64,000 bases of DNA. Origin: 39-52-133 sp035531075 (GTDB taxonomy: Bacteria; Pseudomonadota; Gammaproteobacteria; Burkholderiales; Gallionellaceae). The stretch lies in NCBI GenBank assembly GCA_035531075.1, contig DATKTO010000029.1:62001-126000 (forward strand). Reading direction: 5' to 3'. Shown here in pieces: positions 8,584-16,328 of this stretch (the first letter of the stretch is position 1; the number at the start of each line of letters is the position of its first letter). The notes under the pieces are model-generated. The model ran no database searches. It saw only the letters and a program-made list of their open reading frames with translations, and was not told where the DNA came from. The position numbers and the translations under genes were made by a program.

Positions 8584-8780
8584 TTTTCATCTGCGGGAAG
8601 TGAAGTCAGCAATCTTTCAAGGCGAGATTGGGCAATGCCAATTTTGTCATCGCATTGCTTGCCATAGCTCAAAGCCGTGACAAGTTCCTGGCGCAGCTTA
8701 TGATTTTCAGCGCGCAAGCGGGCACTCAATTGCACCAATTGATTGAGTTTGAGTTCCAGAGCATCTAATTCTACTTGCAT
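8580..8780 (-). CDS. Small coiled-coil protein of the TIGR02449 type upstream of zapA
   Basis: A 66-residue protein rich in leucine, glutamine and glutamate that should form one coiled coil across most of its length (LDALELKLNQLVQLSARLRA). It resembles the TIGR02449 family, which is regularly found directly before zapA and is ZapB-like in size and shape. A ZapB-type division role is an inference from neighbourhood and coiled coil. Its stop overlaps the zapA start (ATGA). Confidence 0.75.
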   Translation of the reverse strand: MQVELDALELKLNQLVQLSARLRAENHKLRQELVTALSYGKQCDDKIGIAQSRLERLLTSLPADEK

Positions 8781-8879
8781 AGGACGAACTATAAATTTAA
8801 AAAGCCTGACAAGTCAAATGGTAGCGCGATATTGTGCAAGTAATTTGTACTTTTAAGCAGCTTTGCTCCTGCCTCAGGG

Positions 8880-8885
8880 TATAAT
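8880..8885 (+). promoter_or_regulatory. Probable -10 box for the B12 riboswitch transcript
   Basis: A consensus TATAAT lies about 10 bases before the riboswitch aptamer. No good -35 hexamer is visible at the right distance, so the promoter call rests on the -10 and on position. Confidence 0.45.
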
Positions 8886-8889
8886 TTGC

Positions 8890-9082
8890 CCTGTTTCAGG
8901 GTGCCAAGTTTTTTTTTGCTTGGTTAAACGGGAAACAGGTAGGGATTCAATCCTGATGCCTGTGCTGCCCCCGCAACGGTAAGCAAGTTGGGTGTATCAC
9001 TATGCCACTGTGAGCAATCATGGGAAGGCGATATGCCCGGTCTTTGTAAAGACCAGCTTGCGAGCCCGGATACCGGCCTTGG
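8890..9082 (+). promoter_or_regulatory. Cobalamin (adenosylcobalamin) riboswitch
   Basis: The conserved blocks of a B12 riboswitch appear in order: gggtgcc, ttaaacgggaaacaggt, the B12 box ctgcccccgcaacgg near 8965-8979, gccactg, gggaaggcg and the closing gagcccggataccggcc. It binds adenosylcobalamin in the leader RNA and lowers expression of what follows. About 155 bases separate the aptamer from the btuB start, room for an expression platform that may hide the ggaag ribosome site before ATG 9237. It probably also influences the cob genes downstream if they share this transcript. Confidence 0.95.
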
Positions 9083-9236
9083 ACAAAGTTCAGGAAATGC
9101 TGCGGGAGGCGCATGGACGTCAGGCTGCCACTTTCTGATTTACGCGCACCTGTCCTCTACTCTTCCTCCCTTCGTATTTCCCGTGTTTATAACGTTCCAG
9201 CGGGGTCGCTTGGAACACATCAACCGGAAGTATCCA

Positions 9237-11063
9237 ATGAAAAAACATCACTTACTGGCTGCAATTTTTTGCAGTCTAACAACGTTGGCGCATGCTGCCG
9301 ATGAAATCAATCTGGACGAAATCGTAGTTACCGCCACACGCATCGATCAGCCATTGAAACAAACACTCTCCAGCACTACGGTGATCACGCAGGAGGATAT
9401 TACAAATTCACAGGCAGCCGATGTCCCAACCATCTTGCGCAGTGTCGCCGGGGTTGAAATAGCGCAAAACGGCGGATATGGAAAGACATCCTCCCTGTTC
9501 CTGCGCGGCGCCAACTCAACTCAAGTGCTAGTGCTGGTGGATGGGGTACGCATCAATTCTGCCACGACTGGCACCGCATCAATACAAGACATCATGCTGG
9601 ACCAGGTCGAGCGGATTGAAATCGTACGCGGCAACGTCAGCAGCATTTACGGCTCCGACGCAATCGGCGGTGTGGTGCAAATTTTCACCAAAAAGGGCAA
9701 GGGCGAACCCCGCTTTAATACTTCCATTGGCGCAGGCAATCTGGGTACACAACGTGTTTCAGCAGGATTTGGCGGCGCAAACGAAAGCACGAATTATCAT
9801 CTACAGGCCACCTCCTTCAACACGGAAGGCGTGTCAGCGATCAACCCGAACATCTATCCCAAAGCCAACCCTAATACAGACGGTTACCGTAACACCAGCG
9901 TCAGCGCAAATCTGCGACACAGCCTAAGCACCGGCAACAGCCTTACGCTCAGCGCCTACAACAGCATGGGCAATAACCAGTATGACAACACCTCGGGCAA
10001 GCCCACCGATATCAACACCAATACGCAAAAAATCAGCAAAGTCTCCCTGGCTGCCGACAATGCTCTCTCCGAGAAATGGCAGAGTCATCTGCAATATGCG
10101 CTTGGCATTGATGAAGGGCAGAACTATCTGAACAGTCAACCCACCTCCCTGTACAAAACAAGCAACCAGCAATTGAACTGGCAAAATACCGTGCAACTTT
10201 CCAGCACCGGAAAATTGCTGCTGGGCGCGGAAAACCTGGTGCAGACTGTGGATGGCAATGTGAAGTACACCATTAATCAGCGCGCGATCAATAGCCTGTA
10301 TGCAGGATATAGCGGAATTTACGATGCACATCTGGTTCAGGCCAATCTGCGCTCCGACAACAACTCACAATACGGAACGGAGAATACCGGCCTGCTCGGC
10401 TACGGATACACGCTGAACGAAAGCTGGCGGATCAGCACCAGTTACAGCACTGCCTTCCGCGCCCCCACCTTTAACGAATTGTATTACCCTGGTTTCGGTA
10501 ATGCTTTGATCAATCCCGAACATTCAAACAATGCCGAAGCGGGTCTGCATTACACCAACACCTCGCGGCAAATCGATGCTGTATATTTCAACAACCTCAC
10601 GCACGACCTGATCGTCTACTCTCCCGGCCCTGTCAATATCAGTCAGGCGCGGATAGACGGTGTGGAGCTCTCTTATATTGAACAGTTCGGCGACTCCACA
10701 CTCAAGACCTCGTTGACCTCGCAAAACCCGCGCGACGAAAACACCGGTACACCATTGGTACGCAGAGCAAAGCTGCATGGCAATGTTGCCTGGTCGCAAA
10801 AAATCGGCGCCATGCAATGGGGGGCGGAATGGATCTTCAGTGGCGAAAGGGATGACAGCTATTTTGACCCGAATACCTTTGCAACCATCAGAACGGTGCT
10901 ACCGCCCAATGATACCTTCAATCTGACCGCATCCTGGACATTGAACAAGGAAACCACGCTGGCTTTCCGTGCGGACAACCTCACAGACCAAAACGATGCC
11001 ACCGTTTACGGGTATAACCCGTTAGGTCGCACACTATTTATCAACATGCGTTATCAACAGTAG
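9237..11063 (+). CDS. btuB: TonB-dependent vitamin B12 outer-membrane receptor BtuB
   Basis: A 608-residue outer-membrane transporter. A signal peptide (MKKHHLLAAIFCSLTTLAHA) is followed by the TonB box DEIVVTATR. The plug domain shows RGANSTQVLVLVDGVRINS and RIEIVRGNVSSIYGSDAIGG, and the barrel ends with the terminal aromatic expected for beta-barrel assembly (residues MRYQQ at the end, with upstream F). ATG 9237 was chosen because it begins the signal peptide; the in-frame upstream start at 8988 lies inside the riboswitch. The riboswitch and the btuM/cob genes that follow make cobalamin the likely ligand. Confidence 0.93.
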   Translation: MKKHHLLAAIFCSLTTLAHAADEINLDEIVVTATRIDQPLKQTLSSTTVITQEDITNSQAADVPTILRSVAGVEIAQNGGYGKTSSLFLRGANSTQVLVLVDGVRINSATTGTASIQDIMLDQVERIEIVRGNVSSIYGSDAIGGVVQIFTKKGKGEPRFNTSIGAGNLGTQRVSAGFGGANESTNYHLQATSFNTEGVSAINPNIYPKANPNTDGYRNTSVSANLRHSLSTGNSLTLSAYNSMGNNQYDNTSGKPTDINTNTQKISKVSLAADNALSEKWQSHLQYALGIDEGQNYLNSQPTSLYKTSNQQLNWQNTVQLSSTGKLLLGAENLVQTVDGNVKYTINQRAINSLYAGYSGIYDAHLVQANLRSDNNSQYGTENTGLLGYGYTLNESWRISTSYSTAFRAPTFNELYYPGFGNALINPEHSNNAEAGLHYTNTSRQIDAVYFNNLTHDLIVYSPGPVNISQARIDGVELSYIEQFGDSTLKTSLTSQNPRDENTGTPLVRRAKLHGNVAWSQKIGAMQWGAEWIFSGERDDSYFDPNTFATIRTVLPPNDTFNLTASWTLNKETTLAFRADNLTDQNDATVYGYNPLGRTLFINMRYQQ

Positions 11064-11073
11064 TACAAAGGCG

Positions 11074-11104
11074 GGGGCAAGCTGAGCTTGCCTCCTTTTT
11101 CTGC
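11074..11104 (+). terminator. Hairpin with T run after btuB
   Basis: GGCAAGC and GCTTGCC form a 7-bp stem around a TGA loop, followed by tcctttttct. It sits 10 bases after the btuB stop, and btuM has its own strong ribosome site (aaaggag) 44 bases on, so it may be an attenuator that reduces readthrough into the cob genes. Confidence 0.55.
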
Positions 11105-11147
11105 TAAAGTGATACCCTGCATCACATATTCTTTAAAGGAGCTGGAC

Positions 11148-11738
11148 ATGCAAACTCAAACAAAACAAATCGGCATCTTCGCCGCCTTGGTCTTGCTGAT
11201 GGCAATCACCCGCGGCAGCCACTTCGGTTCATCGATCAACCTGCCGGATGCTACGCTGGCCATTTTTCTGCTAGCCGGTTTTATGCTACCGCGTTTCACA
11301 CTGACTGCACTGGCGGCATTCATCTTTCTGTTGCTGGAAGCGGGTGGCCTCGACTACTACGCGATTGCTTATCGGGGCGTGAGCGATTACTGCGTGTCAC
11401 CCGCCTACTGGTTCCTGATCCCCACCTATGCCAGCATGTGGTTTGCAGGACACTGGTTTGCTGCACACCGGCACAATAACTGGAGCAACCTTGTGTTATT
11501 TGGCGTCGTGTCATTGCTGGCATCTTCCACCGCCTTTCTGATTTCAAACAGCGCTTTTTATACACTTTCCGGCCGTTTCACCGAGATGAGTGTTGCAGAA
11601 TATACGGCGCGCGTGGCGAAATACTATCCGCCTTATGTTAGCGGAAGTCTGATGTATCTGGCGCTGGCAGCCGTTATTTATGTAGCTGTTAAAACGCTGC
11701 TTAAATCTTCAACAGACACAGCACAGGATAATGGCTGA
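11148..11738 (+). CDS. btuM: BtuM-type cobalamin transporter (ECF S-component-like)
   Basis: A 196-residue inner-membrane protein with about six hydrophobic helices. It sits between btuB and cobO under a B12 riboswitch, the position of BtuM in Thiobacillus and relatives. BtuM proteins are solitary ECF S-component-like B12 transporters. The one characterised from Thiobacillus denitrificans uses a cysteine (Cys80 as I recall) to ligate cobalt and remove cyanide. Here a cysteine at residue 82 lies in the short segment GVSDYCVSPAYW after the second helix block. Start ATG 11148 follows an aaaggag ribosome site at 11134-11140. It overlaps cobO by 8 bases. Confidence 0.8.
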   Translation: MQTQTKQIGIFAALVLLMAITRGSHFGSSINLPDATLAIFLLAGFMLPRFTLTALAAFIFLLLEAGGLDYYAIAYRGVSDYCVSPAYWFLIPTYASMWFAGHWFAAHRHNNWSNLVLFGVVSLLASSTAFLISNSAFYTLSGRFTEMSVAEYTARVAKYYPPYVSGSLMYLALAAVIYVAVKTLLKSSTDTAQDNG

Positions 11739-12330
11739 CACACCTGAGCAGCACAGCGCGCGCATGGCACGTAAAAAAGCCGTGGTGGATGCGGGCATTG
11801 CACAGGCCACCATTGAGCGCGGCGTCGTGATTGTGAACACCGGCAATGGCAAAGGCAAAAGCACGGCAGGTTTTGGTATGGTCGCGCGCGCCCTCGGCCA
11901 CGGCATGAGAGTGGGCATCGTGCAATTTATCAAGGGCAGTTTTTCCACCGGTGAAGAAGCCTTCTTCCGCCGTTTTGCCGAGGTCAGCTACCATGTGATG
12001 GGCGAGGGATTCACCTGGGAAACTCAGGATAAGGAACGCGACATTGCCTGCGCTTCCGCGGCGTGGAAGATAGCCTGCGAGCTGCTGCAAGATAAATCCA
12101 TTGCCGTTGTTTTGCTGGATGAACTGAACATCGCACTCAAGTACAAATATATACAAATCGAAGAGGTGCTTGCCGCGCTGCGCAACAGACCAGCGCATCA
12201 GCATGTTGTGATCACCGGGCGCGGCGCTCCCGATGAGCTGATTGAATTTGCAGATACCGTCACCGAGATGAATTTGCTCAAGCACGCTTATCATGCTGGC
12301 GTAAAAGCGCAGAACGGCGTCGAATTGTGA
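11731..12330 (+). CDS. cobO: Cob(I)yrinic acid a,c-diamide adenosyltransferase CobO
   Basis: A 199-residue enzyme of the CobO/BtuR/CobA family that transfers the adenosyl group of ATP to Co(I) corrinoids in the cytoplasm. The P-loop GNGKGKST (about residues 36-43) is of the family-specific type. VVLLDELNIALKYKYI and VITGRGAPDELIEFAD are further conserved segments. It works both in de novo synthesis and in salvage of incoming corrinoids. ATG 11731 lies inside the end of btuM, and its stop overlaps the cobB GTG start, indicating tight coupling. Confidence 0.93.
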   Translation: MADTPEQHSARMARKKAVVDAGIAQATIERGVVIVNTGNGKGKSTAGFGMVARALGHGMRVGIVQFIKGSFSTGEEAFFRRFAEVSYHVMGEGFTWETQDKERDIACASAAWKIACELLQDKSIAVVLLDELNIALKYKYIQIEEVLAALRNRPAHQHVVITGRGAPDELIEFADTVTEMNLLKHAYHAGVKAQNGVEL

Positions 12331-13622
12331 AACCGGAATCGATCGCCTGCCGTGCACTGCTGGTCAGTGCTACTTCCTCTAATCAGGGCAAAACAACCAT
12401 CACCGCTGCGCTCGCACGCCATTTCAGCAAACAAGGAATGCGCGTGCGCGTTTTCAAAACCGGGCCGGATTTCATTGACCCGATGATCCTGCAGCAAGCT
12501 TCCGGCCATGCCGTTCATCAACTGGATTTATGGATGGGCAGTCTCGATCATTGCCGTAGCCTGCTGAACGACGCAGCAGGTGAGGCCGACCTGATCCTGG
12601 TGGAAGGGGTCATGGGATTATTTGATGGCAATCCCTGCAGCGCCGATCTGGCACAGACACTGGGTATACCGGTGCTGGCTGTAATAGATGCATCCGCCAT
12701 GGCGCAAACCTTTGCCGCTGTGGCACACGGGCTGCGCAACTACCGTAGCGGACTGCCCTTCGCCGGTGTTATTGCCAACCGCGTGGGCAGCGCGCGCCAT
12801 GCCGCCATGCTGCTGCCGCAAGACAGCGACATCCGGCTGTTCGCCACCCTCCCCGCCAATGCAGATTACGCGCTGCCCGGACGCCATCTGGGTTTGCTGC
12901 AAGCAAGCGAGGTGGAAGACATTGATGCGCGTCTGGATGCGGCTGCCAATGCGCTGCAATGGCAACATGATGATCTGCCGATCGTCCAATTCAATGCGCC
13001 TGCAAGACCGGCCCCCATGCCTTCACTGCTGCGGGATGTACGCATTGCCGTTGCGCGCGATGCCGCATTCTCCTTCCTGTACCAGGCCAACCTCGATTGC
13101 CTCAGGCAGCTTGGCGCTGAGCTGGTTTTCTTTTCGCCGCTGCACGATGCCGCCCTGCCTCAGAATACCCATAGCGTTTATTTGCCCGGCGGCTACCCGG
13201 AATTGCACCTGTCCACCCTGCAAGATAATGCGTCCATGCGCTCCTCGCTGCAGGCGCATGTGCAAAAAGGCAAACCTGTTTACGCCGAATGCGGCGGCAT
13301 GCTCTACCTGCTCGACAGTCTCACCAGCGTGCAAGGTGAGCGCTTTAACATGCTGGGCTTGCTGCCCGGCGATGCGCACATGCAAACAAAATTGTCTGCA
13401 CTGGCACTGCAAGGTGTCAGCCTGCCGCTGGGAGAAGTACGGGGGCACAGCTTTCATTACTCAACTGCCGAAATAATGTTGACGCCCATCGCACAAGGGA
13501 AATGCCCCAACAGTGGCCCACTGAGCGAAGGTGTGTACCGGCACAAACGTATCACGGCCGGCTATATCCACTTTTACTTTCCTTCCAATCCGGCAGCCAT
13601 CGCACCTTTATTCCTGCCATGA
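12327..13622 (+). CDS. cobB: Cobyrinate a,c-diamide synthase CobB
   Basis: A 431-residue ATP-dependent glutamine amidotransferase that amidates the a and c side chains of cobyrinic acid. N-terminal synthetase domain: P-loop-like SSNQGKTTIT and KTGPDFIDPM. C-terminal class I glutaminase domain: nucleophile cysteine in YAECGGMLYL and histidine in GHSFHYS. GTG start overlapping the cobO stop. Its own TGA overlaps the ATG of a truncated BtuF-like reading frame. The enzyme is needed only if corrin rings are built or cobyrinate is taken up, which implies ring genes elsewhere in the genome. Confidence 0.93.
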   Translation: MKPESIACRALLVSATSSNQGKTTITAALARHFSKQGMRVRVFKTGPDFIDPMILQQASGHAVHQLDLWMGSLDHCRSLLNDAAGEADLILVEGVMGLFDGNPCSADLAQTLGIPVLAVIDASAMAQTFAAVAHGLRNYRSGLPFAGVIANRVGSARHAAMLLPQDSDIRLFATLPANADYALPGRHLGLLQASEVEDIDARLDAAANALQWQHDDLPIVQFNAPARPAPMPSLLRDVRIAVARDAAFSFLYQANLDCLRQLGAELVFFSPLHDAALPQNTHSVYLPGGYPELHLSTLQDNASMRSSLQAHVQKGKPVYAECGGMLYLLDSLTSVQGERFNMLGLLPGDAHMQTKLSALALQGVSLPLGEVRGHSFHYSTAEIMLTPIAQGKCPNSGPLSEGVYRHKRITAGYIHFYFPSNPAAIAPLFLP

Positions 13623-13768
13623 GCCGCCTGCCGAAAAGAATCGTGTGCATGTCCACCGAGTCCATCCGGGTACTCTGCCTATTTGGGAAAAATGAACGCA
13701 TCTCGGGAATTTCGGGATTTTCGATTTACTTTTCACAAGCGAGGCGTGCCACTTTATTGGGCGGATAG
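13619..13768 (+). pseudogene. Truncated BtuF-like cobalamin-binding protein gene (49 codons left)
   Basis: An ATG overlaps the cobB stop (ATGA) and opens a 49-codon frame. The peptide begins MSRLPKRIVCMSTESIRVL and continues with ERISGISGF and QARR. This matches the first 45 or so residues of periplasmic cobalamin-binding proteins of the BtuF/COG0614 type (typical pattern RIVCLSTE..LL..LG..DRIVGISGF...P..AR). The frame then stops at TAG 13766-13768, 4 bases before bluB, and the remaining 200 or so residues are missing. It is a deletion remnant; it may still work as a translated leader that couples bluB to cobB. No signal peptide, as in several such COG0614 proteins. Confidence 0.7.
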
Positions 13769-13772
13769 CAAA

Positions 13773-14435
13773 ATGATTCCCGATTCTGCACTTTTCACCG
13801 TAGCCGAGCGCGATACGCTCTACAGCGTGCTGCATGCGCGTCGCGACATGCGCCACTTTCTGCCCAACAGCCACATCGACGAACTCGTACTGGATCGCTT
13901 GTTGCAGGCCGCCCACAGCGCACCATCGGTGGGCCTGATGCAACCGTGGCGATTTATTCGTGTGCGTGCAACGCCGTTGCGCCAGCAGGTCATGGCAATT
14001 GTGGAAGCAGAACGCTTGGCTACTGCACGGGCCATGGCTGAACGCGATGCAGAATTCATGCGCCTGAAAGTGGAAGGCATACGCGAGTGTGCAGAGCTTT
14101 TTGCCGTCGTGCTTGCACCCGACGACGGTACCGTGTTTGGCCGCCGCACCATGCCGCAGGAAATGGCGCTATGTTCCGCCGCCTGCGCGATACAAAACCT
14201 GTGGCTGGCAGCGCGAGCGGAAAATCTCGGTATGGGCTGGGTGTCGCTGTTTGATCCACAACAGTTGGCGGATTTATTATCCTGCCCGCCGGGCGCCAAA
14301 CCCATCGCCCTGCTGTGCATGGGGCCAGTGCATGAATTTTATCCGCGTCCGATGCTCGAACAATTGGACTGGCGTCACGGCAAAGCCTTGTCTTCGGTGC
14401 TGATGCAAGACAGCTGGCAGGGAGAGCAGCCTTGA
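13773..14435 (+). CDS. bluB: 5,6-dimethylbenzimidazole synthase BluB
   Basis: A 220-residue nitroreductase-fold enzyme that cannibalises FMNH2 with oxygen to give 5,6-dimethylbenzimidazole, the lower ligand of B12. Conserved features: RRDMRHFLP, AAHSAPSVGLMQPWRFI, LGMGWVSLF and CMGPVHEFYPRPMLE. ATG 13773, 4 bases behind the stump of the BtuF-like gene and preceded by ggcgga, matches the usual N-terminus. In-frame ATGs at 13683 and 13692 would add 27-30 unrelated residues. The stop overlaps the TTG start of cbiB. Presence of BluB implies aerobic synthesis of the benzimidazole. Confidence 0.88.
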   Translation: MIPDSALFTVAERDTLYSVLHARRDMRHFLPNSHIDELVLDRLLQAAHSAPSVGLMQPWRFIRVRATPLRQQVMAIVEAERLATARAMAERDAEFMRLKVEGIRECAELFAVVLAPDDGTVFGRRTMPQEMALCSAACAIQNLWLAARAENLGMGWVSLFDPQQLADLLSCPPGAKPIALLCMGPVHEFYPRPMLEQLDWRHGKALSSVLMQDSWQGEQP

Positions 14436-15352
14436 TTGCAACTGCACTGATGATGCTGGCAGCGCTATTGTTTGACAGACTGCTGGGTGAGCCAAGGCGT
14501 TTGCATCCGCTGGTTGGCTTTGGCCGTTATGCGATATGGATGGAGCAGCGGCTGAATAACCCTGCGCATTCACCGCTACAGATGCGCACTCAGGGCATTC
14601 TGGCATGGAGCCTTGTGGTTATGCCCTGGCTGTTCATCGCCTGGCTGGCATGGCGACAGCCGATTATGCAGCCGTTTGTCGGTGTACTGATGCTGTATTT
14701 TGCCCTCGGCCTGCAGAGCCTGGACGAACATGCCGGCCGTATTCAGCAAGCTTTGCAGGCCGGTGATCTGTCACTTGCACGGCAGCGCGTGGGCGACATT
14801 GTCAGCCGCGATACCGCTGCGATGCAGCCTGAAGATGTGGCGCGTGCGGGCGTGGAATCCGTGCTGGAAAATGGCAACGATGCAGTGTTCGCCGCGCTGT
14901 TCTGGTTTGCCGTGGCCGGCGCGCCGGGGGTGTTGCTGTATCGGCTGGCCAACACGCTGGATGCGATGTGGGGTTACCGCACGCCGCGCTTTATGTTTTT
15001 CGGCTGGGCCACGGCACGCCTCGACGATGCACTGAATTTTATTCCGGCCCGCCTCACTGCGCTGACCTACGCCCTGCTCGGCAAGACCCGAGATGCACTG
15101 CGCTGCTGGCAGCAGCAGGCACCGGCATGGGACAGCCCCAATGCGGGTCCGGTGATGGCGAGCGGTGCAGGCAGCCTGAATATCAAGCTGGGCGGCGCGG
15201 CCGACTATCATGGCAACACCGAACCCAGGCCAGCTTTGGGCACCGGCGTAGCACCCCAGGCAGCTGACATCAGCCGCGCGATGGCGCTGGTCAAACACGG
15301 CGCGTGGCTATGGGTAGCGCTGCTATTGCTTGCGGGATTGTTTTATGCTTGA
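14432..15352 (+). CDS. cbiB: Adenosylcobinamide-phosphate synthase CbiB
   Basis: A 306-residue inner-membrane enzyme (also called CobD) that attaches (R)-1-amino-2-propanol phosphate to adenosylcobyric acid. Family landmarks: LLFDRLLGEPRRLHPLVGFGR near the N-terminus, ENGNDAVFAALFWFAVAGAPG mid-protein, ANTLDAMWGYRT and the C-terminal DISRAMALVKHG. TTG start at 14432 overlaps the bluB stop; no better ATG lies nearby upstream, and the internal ATGs are only seven codons later. The substrate comes from CobQ and CobD in the same operon. Confidence 0.9.
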   Translation: MIATALMMLAALLFDRLLGEPRRLHPLVGFGRYAIWMEQRLNNPAHSPLQMRTQGILAWSLVVMPWLFIAWLAWRQPIMQPFVGVLMLYFALGLQSLDEHAGRIQQALQAGDLSLARQRVGDIVSRDTAAMQPEDVARAGVESVLENGNDAVFAALFWFAVAGAPGVLLYRLANTLDAMWGYRTPRFMFFGWATARLDDALNFIPARLTALTYALLGKTRDALRCWQQQAPAWDSPNAGPVMASGAGSLNIKLGGAADYHGNTEPRPALGTGVAPQAADISRAMALVKHGAWLWVALLLLAGLFYA

Positions 15353-16328
15353 ACACGGCGGACAACTCTGTGTTGCCGCGCAGCAATACGGCATACCCGC
15401 GGCAGAGTGGCTGGATCTTTCCACCGGCATTAACCCGGTGCCCTTCGTGCCACCACCCATACCGGCTACTGCATGGAAGCGCCTGCCACAGCCGCAGGAT
15501 GGCCTGTTGCAGGCTGCCGCAGCCTATTATGGCAGCGCGAATATATTACCCGTAGCCGGCTCGCAGGCTGCGATACAGCTTTTGCCCAGGCTGCGCAACA
15601 ACTGCCGTGTCGGCGTACTGTACCCCGCCTATGCCGAACACGCCCATGCATGGCGCAGCACGGGACATGAAGTCATTGAACTGACCCCTTTTGAAATTGA
15701 CGCCGCTATCGATCAGCTCGATGTGCTGGTACTGATACAACCCAATAATCCTACCGGCGCCATTTTCACTCATACGGAGCTACATGGCTGGCATGCCAGG
15801 CTGAATGCGCGCCAAGGCTGGTTGATCGTAGATGAAGCCTTTATCGAAGCCACCCCTCAGCCCACAATGGTGGAGCCTGAGATGCGGCATGGATTGATTG
15901 TGCTGCGCTCGCTGGGAAAATTTTTTGGCCTCGCCGGTGCGCGTGTCGGCTTTGTGCTGGCCCATCCTGAATTATTACAGCGCATACAATCACTTTTGGG
16001 CCCGTGGAATGTATCTGGCCCTGCACGCTTTGTAGCACAAGCGGCATTATTGGATCGCTCATGGCACGCGGCAACACGCGGGCGCTTATTGCACGATGGA
16101 GCCCATCTTGCGCAATTGCTGCAACACGCGGGCTTGCCGCCCTGCGGCGGCTGCGGCTTATTCCAATGGGTGCAGACTGCACAGGCAGAGGCCATACATC
16201 AGCAGTTGGCCCAGCGTGGCATCCTTACCCGGCTATTCACGCAGCCTCTCAGCCTGCGCTTCGGCCTGCCCGGCAGCACGGCAGAGTGGGCGCGACTGCA
16301 GCGCGCTTTGGCAGAGATCAACACATGA
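15345..16328 (+). CDS. cobD: Threonine-phosphate decarboxylase CobD
   Basis: A 327-residue PLP-dependent aminotransferase-fold enzyme that decarboxylates L-threonine phosphate to (R)-1-amino-2-propanol phosphate. It starts MLEHGGQL and shows WLDLSTGINPVP, LIQPNNPTGAIF, LIVDEAFIEATP, and the PLP lysine in RSLGKFFGLAGARVGF. Called CobC in Pseudomonas nomenclature. ATG 15345 overlaps cbiB by 8 bases; an upstream in-frame start adds only five residues. The final ATGA overlaps cobQ. Confidence 0.9.
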   Translation: MLEHGGQLCVAAQQYGIPAAEWLDLSTGINPVPFVPPPIPATAWKRLPQPQDGLLQAAAAYYGSANILPVAGSQAAIQLLPRLRNNCRVGVLYPAYAEHAHAWRSTGHEVIELTPFEIDAAIDQLDVLVLIQPNNPTGAIFTHTELHGWHARLNARQGWLIVDEAFIEATPQPTMVEPEMRHGLIVLRSLGKFFGLAGARVGFVLAHPELLQRIQSLLGPWNVSGPARFVAQAALLDRSWHAATRGRLLHDGAHLAQLLQHAGLPPCGGCGLFQWVQTAQAEAIHQQLAQRGILTRLFTQPLSLRFGLPGSTAEWARLQRALAEINT

